A DNA stretch of 9,965 bases, taken from NCBI GenBank assembly GCA_024278345.1, contig JAJRTK010000350.1, positions 1 to 9,965 of the forward strand, in the 5' to 3' direction. Shown one piece after another: positions 7,641 to 9,965 of this stretch. This DNA is from a bacterium. Lineage in GTDB: Bacteria > CSSED10-310 > JAJRTK01. Position numbers and translations under genes: made by a program. Positions within the stretch are counted from its first letter, which is position 1. Every line of letters begins with the position of its first letter. The notes below the pieces were generated by a model. It was not told the origin of the DNA, made no database searches, and worked only from the letters and a program-made list of their open reading frames with translations.

Positions 7641-8657
7641 ATGCAGCTTGTAGTCCAAAGCACGGGTACTTCCATTCGTCGTCATGAAGGCTGCTTCGAG
7701 CTTCGCAACGGTGATCGGAAACGAAGAATCGCCCCCAACCGCATCGAGAGCATCGTATTGGGTGATCGGTGTTTCCTTTCTACAAGCGCTCTTCTCTTGG
7801 CGCTGGACCACAATATCGACGTCTTGGTCATGGACCATTTCGGGGATCCCGTGGGCCGATTCTGGCGGGCCAAGTTGGGAAATACGGCGAGAATTCGCCG
7901 ACGCCAATTGGAGGCGGGGCGGACAGAAGTGGGCCGCCGAATTGTCCAAGAGTTGTTGACCCAGAAGTTGAAAAACCAACGAAAATTCATCAAGCGCCTC
8001 CAAGAGGCCCGGCGAAAGCGCCACGCGGAGTTCATTCCCGCCCTTGAGTCTCTGGACAAAGCCATCATGGGCATCGCCGCCATCCAGGAACTTTTGCCGG
8101 GCTCCAGAGAGGCTTTTATGGCGGTGGAAGGCGGCGCGGCACGCCACTACTACGAGCAAATATCCCGTATTCTTCCCACGGCCTACCGCTTTCCGAGGCG
8201 CAGCCGAAGGCCAGCGGAAGACCCCTTCAATGCGGCCTTGAACTACGCTTTCGGGATGCTCTACTCCACCGTGGAAAGAGCCTGCCTTTTGGCCGGCCTC
8301 GATCCTCAAACCGGTCTTCTTCACGCTGACAGCTACAACAGACCCGGGATGGTTTTGGATTTGATCGAACCCTTCCGAATTTGCGTCGAACGGCCTGTCG
8401 TCTATCTATTCACCGGGCGCCGGTTCTCCGACGACGACTTTCAACGGACCGAAACCGCCACGACCCTGAGCGACTCCGGAAAGAAAAAAATCGTCGAAAC
8501 CGTCTTGAAAAGCCTCGATGAACGGGTCCGCTTCCGAAAACGAAACCTCAGCAGAAAAATGGTCATCCAACAGGAAGCCCACCGGCTGGGAAACTGGCTC
8601 CTATCCGAACAAGCCACTTGTCCAGATCCCACCTGGCTCGAAATCGAGGAGTTGTGA
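7641..8657 (+). CDS. cas1: CRISPR adaptation integrase Cas1
   Basis: This 338-residue integrase forms the Cas1-Cas2 complex that inserts new spacers at the leader-repeat junction. Catalytic metal residues are all visible: Glu163 in VEGGAARHYY, His228 in GLLHADSYNRPG, and the acidic pair Asp240 and Glu243 in LDLIEPFR. The N-terminal beta domain and C-terminal helical domain are both present and the length is normal. AGGAG at 7631-7635, preceded by a run of A, lies five bases before the ATG. The frame stays open 147 bases upstream, but that part overlaps the end of cas6 and has no matching binding site. cas2 begins three bases after the TGA, so the two are almost certainly co-translated. Confidence 0.97.
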   Translation: MQLVVQSTGTSIRRHEGCFELRNGDRKRRIAPNRIESIVLGDRCFLSTSALLLALDHNIDVLVMDHFGDPVGRFWRAKLGNTARIRRRQLEAGRTEVGRRIVQELLTQKLKNQRKFIKRLQEARRKRHAEFIPALESLDKAIMGIAAIQELLPGSREAFMAVEGGAARHYYEQISRILPTAYRFPRRSRRPAEDPFNAALNYAFGMLYSTVERACLLAGLDPQTGLLHADSYNRPGMVLDLIEPFRICVERPVVYLFTGRRFSDDDFQRTETATTLSDSGKKKIVETVLKSLDERVRFRKRNLSRKMVIQQEAHRLGNWLLSEQATCPDPTWLEIEEL

Positions 8658-8660
8658 ACC

Positions 8661-8966
8661 ATGCCCGCGAAACCCTACATGGTATGGGTCCTCTACGACA
8701 TTCAAAAAAACAAGATCCGCACCAAGGTGTCCAAGATCTGCAAGCAACTGGGCCTGGAAAGAGTTCAGTACAGCGCGTTCCTGGGGCCGCTTCCCAAGAA
8801 TCGCATCGACGAGCTGGCCCTCCAATGCCAGAGCCTCATCGACGAGGAAACTGATCGTGTCTACATCTTCCCCTTCTGCGACAGAGACTTCGATAACATC
8901 AGAGTCATCGGAATCGGCTTCGACAAGGACTACATCAAGGGCGAAACGCTCCAGGCATTCTTCTGA
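8661..8966 (+). CDS. cas2: CRISPR adaptation protein Cas2
   Basis: This 101-residue protein is the Cas2 dimer that bridges two Cas1 dimers during spacer integration. It has the ferredoxin-like start VWVLYDI with the conserved aspartate at residue 13, then VSKICKQLGLERVQYSAFLG, and the typical tail strand VIGIGF near the end. The ATG at 8661 has GAGGAG at 8646-8651, nine bases upstream, inside the end of cas1. A second ATG at 8679 would remove six residues and sits closer to the family's usual start, but has a weaker site. The stop is TGA. The cas4 frame is open right across the end of this gene. Confidence 0.96.
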   Translation: MPAKPYMVWVLYDIQKNKIRTKVSKICKQLGLERVQYSAFLGPLPKNRIDELALQCQSLIDEETDRVYIFPFCDRDFDNIRVIGIGFDKDYIKGETLQAFF

Positions 8967-9060
8967 ATCAAAGACCGCAAACTCCCACACGGCACAAGAC
9001 CCTGACCCGCGCAACTGGACGGACAGGCCCACGGGAACCCTGGAGATCCAAGCCATCGAC

Positions 9061-9615
9061 GTGGTGCAGTACGTCTACTGCCCAAGATTCACTTACTACG
9101 AAATCTATCTTTCCATCCCGCAACACGAGGAGCAAAGATACAAGGTCCTGGAGGGCCGAAAAGTACACGAGCAACGAGAAAAACTTGGCGCCCGTTATCT
9201 TAGAAAGCGGCTCGGCTGCATTGAAAAACGAACCCATCTCCACCTGGGCACAGATGATGGTCTCGTGGGGATTGTCGATGAAGTTCTCTTTTTCCCCGAT
9301 GGCACTGCCGCGCCATTGGACTACAAATGGGCACAAGCGCCCAAAGCGCCTCACAGGACCCACCGCCTCCAGTTGGCATTCTACGCCAAGCTTATCCGGA
9401 CAACCAAAAAGCTCCCCGTGACAAGAGGATTCCTGGTCTATGTCCGCTCGGGAAACCGGCTCGTGGAAATCCCCCTTGGAAACAAAGATGAAAAGCTCTT
9501 AGAGAAAGCCATTCGCGAGCTGAGAGAAATCGCCGCAGGCTGGTACCCTCCCCCAACGAGAAAAAAGAAGCAATGCCCGGACTGTTGCTACCTTTTTTTG
9601 TGCGGAGGAGCATGA
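9061..9615 (+). CDS. cas4: CRISPR adaptation nuclease Cas4 (RecB-like, iron-sulfur), start uncertain
   Basis: Cas4 trims prespacers and helps define PAM and orientation before Cas1-Cas2 integration. Counting from GTG 9061 the protein has 184 residues. Cysteines for the iron-sulfur cluster are Cys7 (YVYCPRF) and the C-terminal group Cys172, Cys175, Cys176 and Cys181 (CPDCCYLFLC). RecB nuclease residues are Asp73 (GIVDEV), Asp87 and Lys89 (PLDYKW) and Gln104 (HRLQLAFYAK), so it should be active. The start is unclear. GTG 9061 leaves only six residues before the first cysteine. The frame reads on upstream as ETHLE-like coding DNA without ATG or TTG: TLEIQAIDV precedes, with CTG at 9040-9042, and an in-frame GTG at 8857 lies 110 bases inside cas2. 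I give the first ordinary codon, but the real start is probably upstream. Confidence 0.9.
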   Translation: MVQYVYCPRFTYYEIYLSIPQHEEQRYKVLEGRKVHEQREKLGARYLRKRLGCIEKRTHLHLGTDDGLVGIVDEVLFFPDGTAAPLDYKWAQAPKAPHRTHRLQLAFYAKLIRTTKKLPVTRGFLVYVRSGNRLVEIPLGNKDEKLLEKAIRELREIAAGWYPPPTRKKKQCPDCCYLFLCGGA

Positions 9616-9773
9616 TGCTTGACTTTCTCCTGCAATGACAATAGGATAAGTTCTACATGCTGCTTCAGAGAGGCTGTCAGATCCGCTGCTACACGGCTTC
9701 GGAAGGTGGAATAAGCCATGACGAAACCAACCTGCCATATCCGTTCATAAGGAAGCGCAGGGCTGAGTGCAGG
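9616..9773 (+). promoter_or_regulatory. CRISPR leader
   Basis: These 158 bases lie between the cas4 stop and the first repeat. Leaders hold the array promoter and signals for integration of new spacers. No ORF is credible here. The promoter is listed separately. GGCTT (9695-9699) and AAGCC (9713-9717) could pair around a 13-base loop. Just before the array the sequence GCAGGGCTGA is an imperfect copy of the junction GCAGGGTCTGA, 12 bases further on. This may be a trace of an old repeat edge or chance. I see no clear IHF-type site. Confidence 0.75.
9619..9647 (+). promoter_or_regulatory. Predicted sigma-70 promoter of the CRISPR array
   Basis: TTGACT at 9619-9624 matches five of six -35 bases, and TAGGAT at 9642-9647 matches four of six -10 bases, with an ideal 17-base spacer. 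Transcription would start near 9653-9656 and give about 120 bases of leader RNA before the first repeat. It begins only four bases after the cas4 stop, so the array can be transcribed independently of the cas genes or by readthrough from them. Confidence 0.6.
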
Positions 9774-9965
9774 GTCTGAAGCATCAATCCAGCAAAACAA
9801 GGATTGAAACGATCTCCACGAGCTCGAAGCCCAAGCGCTTTTCCCCCGTCTGAAGCATCAATCCAGCAAAACAAGGATTGAAACTAGTGAGAGCACTCGG
9901 TCCATCCCCCGGCTCGCACCAGTCTGAAGCATCAATCCAGCAAAACAAGGATTGAAACTCATGAG
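9774..9965 (+). CRISPR. CRISPR array, leader-proximal end (three repeats, continues past window)
   Basis: Three identical 37-base repeats lie at 9774-9810, 9848-9884 and 9922-9958. They begin GTCTGAAGCATC and end GGATTGAAAC. Two complete spacers of 37 bases each lie at 9811-9847 and 9885-9921, and a third starts at 9959 and is cut by the window end. The ATTGAAAC end is the 5' crRNA handle expected in I-B systems and sets transcription on the + strand, away from cas4. TCAATCC (9784-9790 in repeat 1) can pair with GGATTGA (9801-9807) to form a seven-base-pair hairpin with a ten-base loop. Cas6 cutting eight bases before the repeat end would then fall inside the 3' arm of the stem. Perfect repeat identity and leader placement suggest recent spacers and an array still in use. 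Confidence 0.98.

Noticed and set aside
9588-9874. Minus-strand ORFs with a shared N-terminus in the array
   Set aside because: The shared residues are just the repeat read in reverse; repeats create identical starts by chance.

Overview
The window holds one nearly complete type I-B CRISPR-Cas locus on the + strand, read left to right into the leader-proximal end of its own CRISPR array. The organism is a bacterium (or less likely an archaeon) of moderately high G+C, with G/C-rich third codon positions and strong Shine-Dalgarno motifs before cas8, cas7, cas1 and cas2. A TM1802-type Cas8b, a Csh2-type Cas7, a Cas6b-like endonuclease and repeats ending in ATTGAAAC fit subtype I-B. I cannot name the species. 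No rRNA, tRNA or transposase is visible.

Layout. Positions 1-79 are a short upstream region with a strong ribosome binding site. The interference module follows: cas8b (80-2107), a possible 54-residue small ORF overlapping its stop (2104-2268), cas7 (2345-3175, with an in-frame continuation to 3328), cas5 (3376-4092) and an HD-helicase cas3 (4121-6559). A gap of 288 bases without a convincing gene (6560-6847) separates it from the processing and adaptation module: cas6 (6848-7582), cas1 (7641-8657), cas2 (8661-8966) and cas4 (core from 9061 to 9615). Then come a 158-base leader with a sigma-70-like promoter (9619-9647) and an array of 37-base repeats and 37-base spacers (9774 to beyond the window end).

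How the genes work together. Cas4, Cas1 and Cas2 select, trim and integrate new spacers at the leader end. The array is transcribed from the leader promoter, and Cas6 cuts the transcript in each repeat. Cas8b, Cas7 and Cas5 assemble on the crRNA as Cascade, and Cas3 is recruited to unwind and degrade the target DNA.

The system is a known type, but some details are unusual. cas7 carries an in-frame UAG codon, after which 50 well-formed codons continue to a TGA that overlaps an ATG by ATGA. All eight cas genes, counting the cas7 continuation, end in TGA. A small basic ORF with its own ribosome binding site lies between cas8b and cas7. cas4 has no ordinary start codon where its family would be expected to begin.
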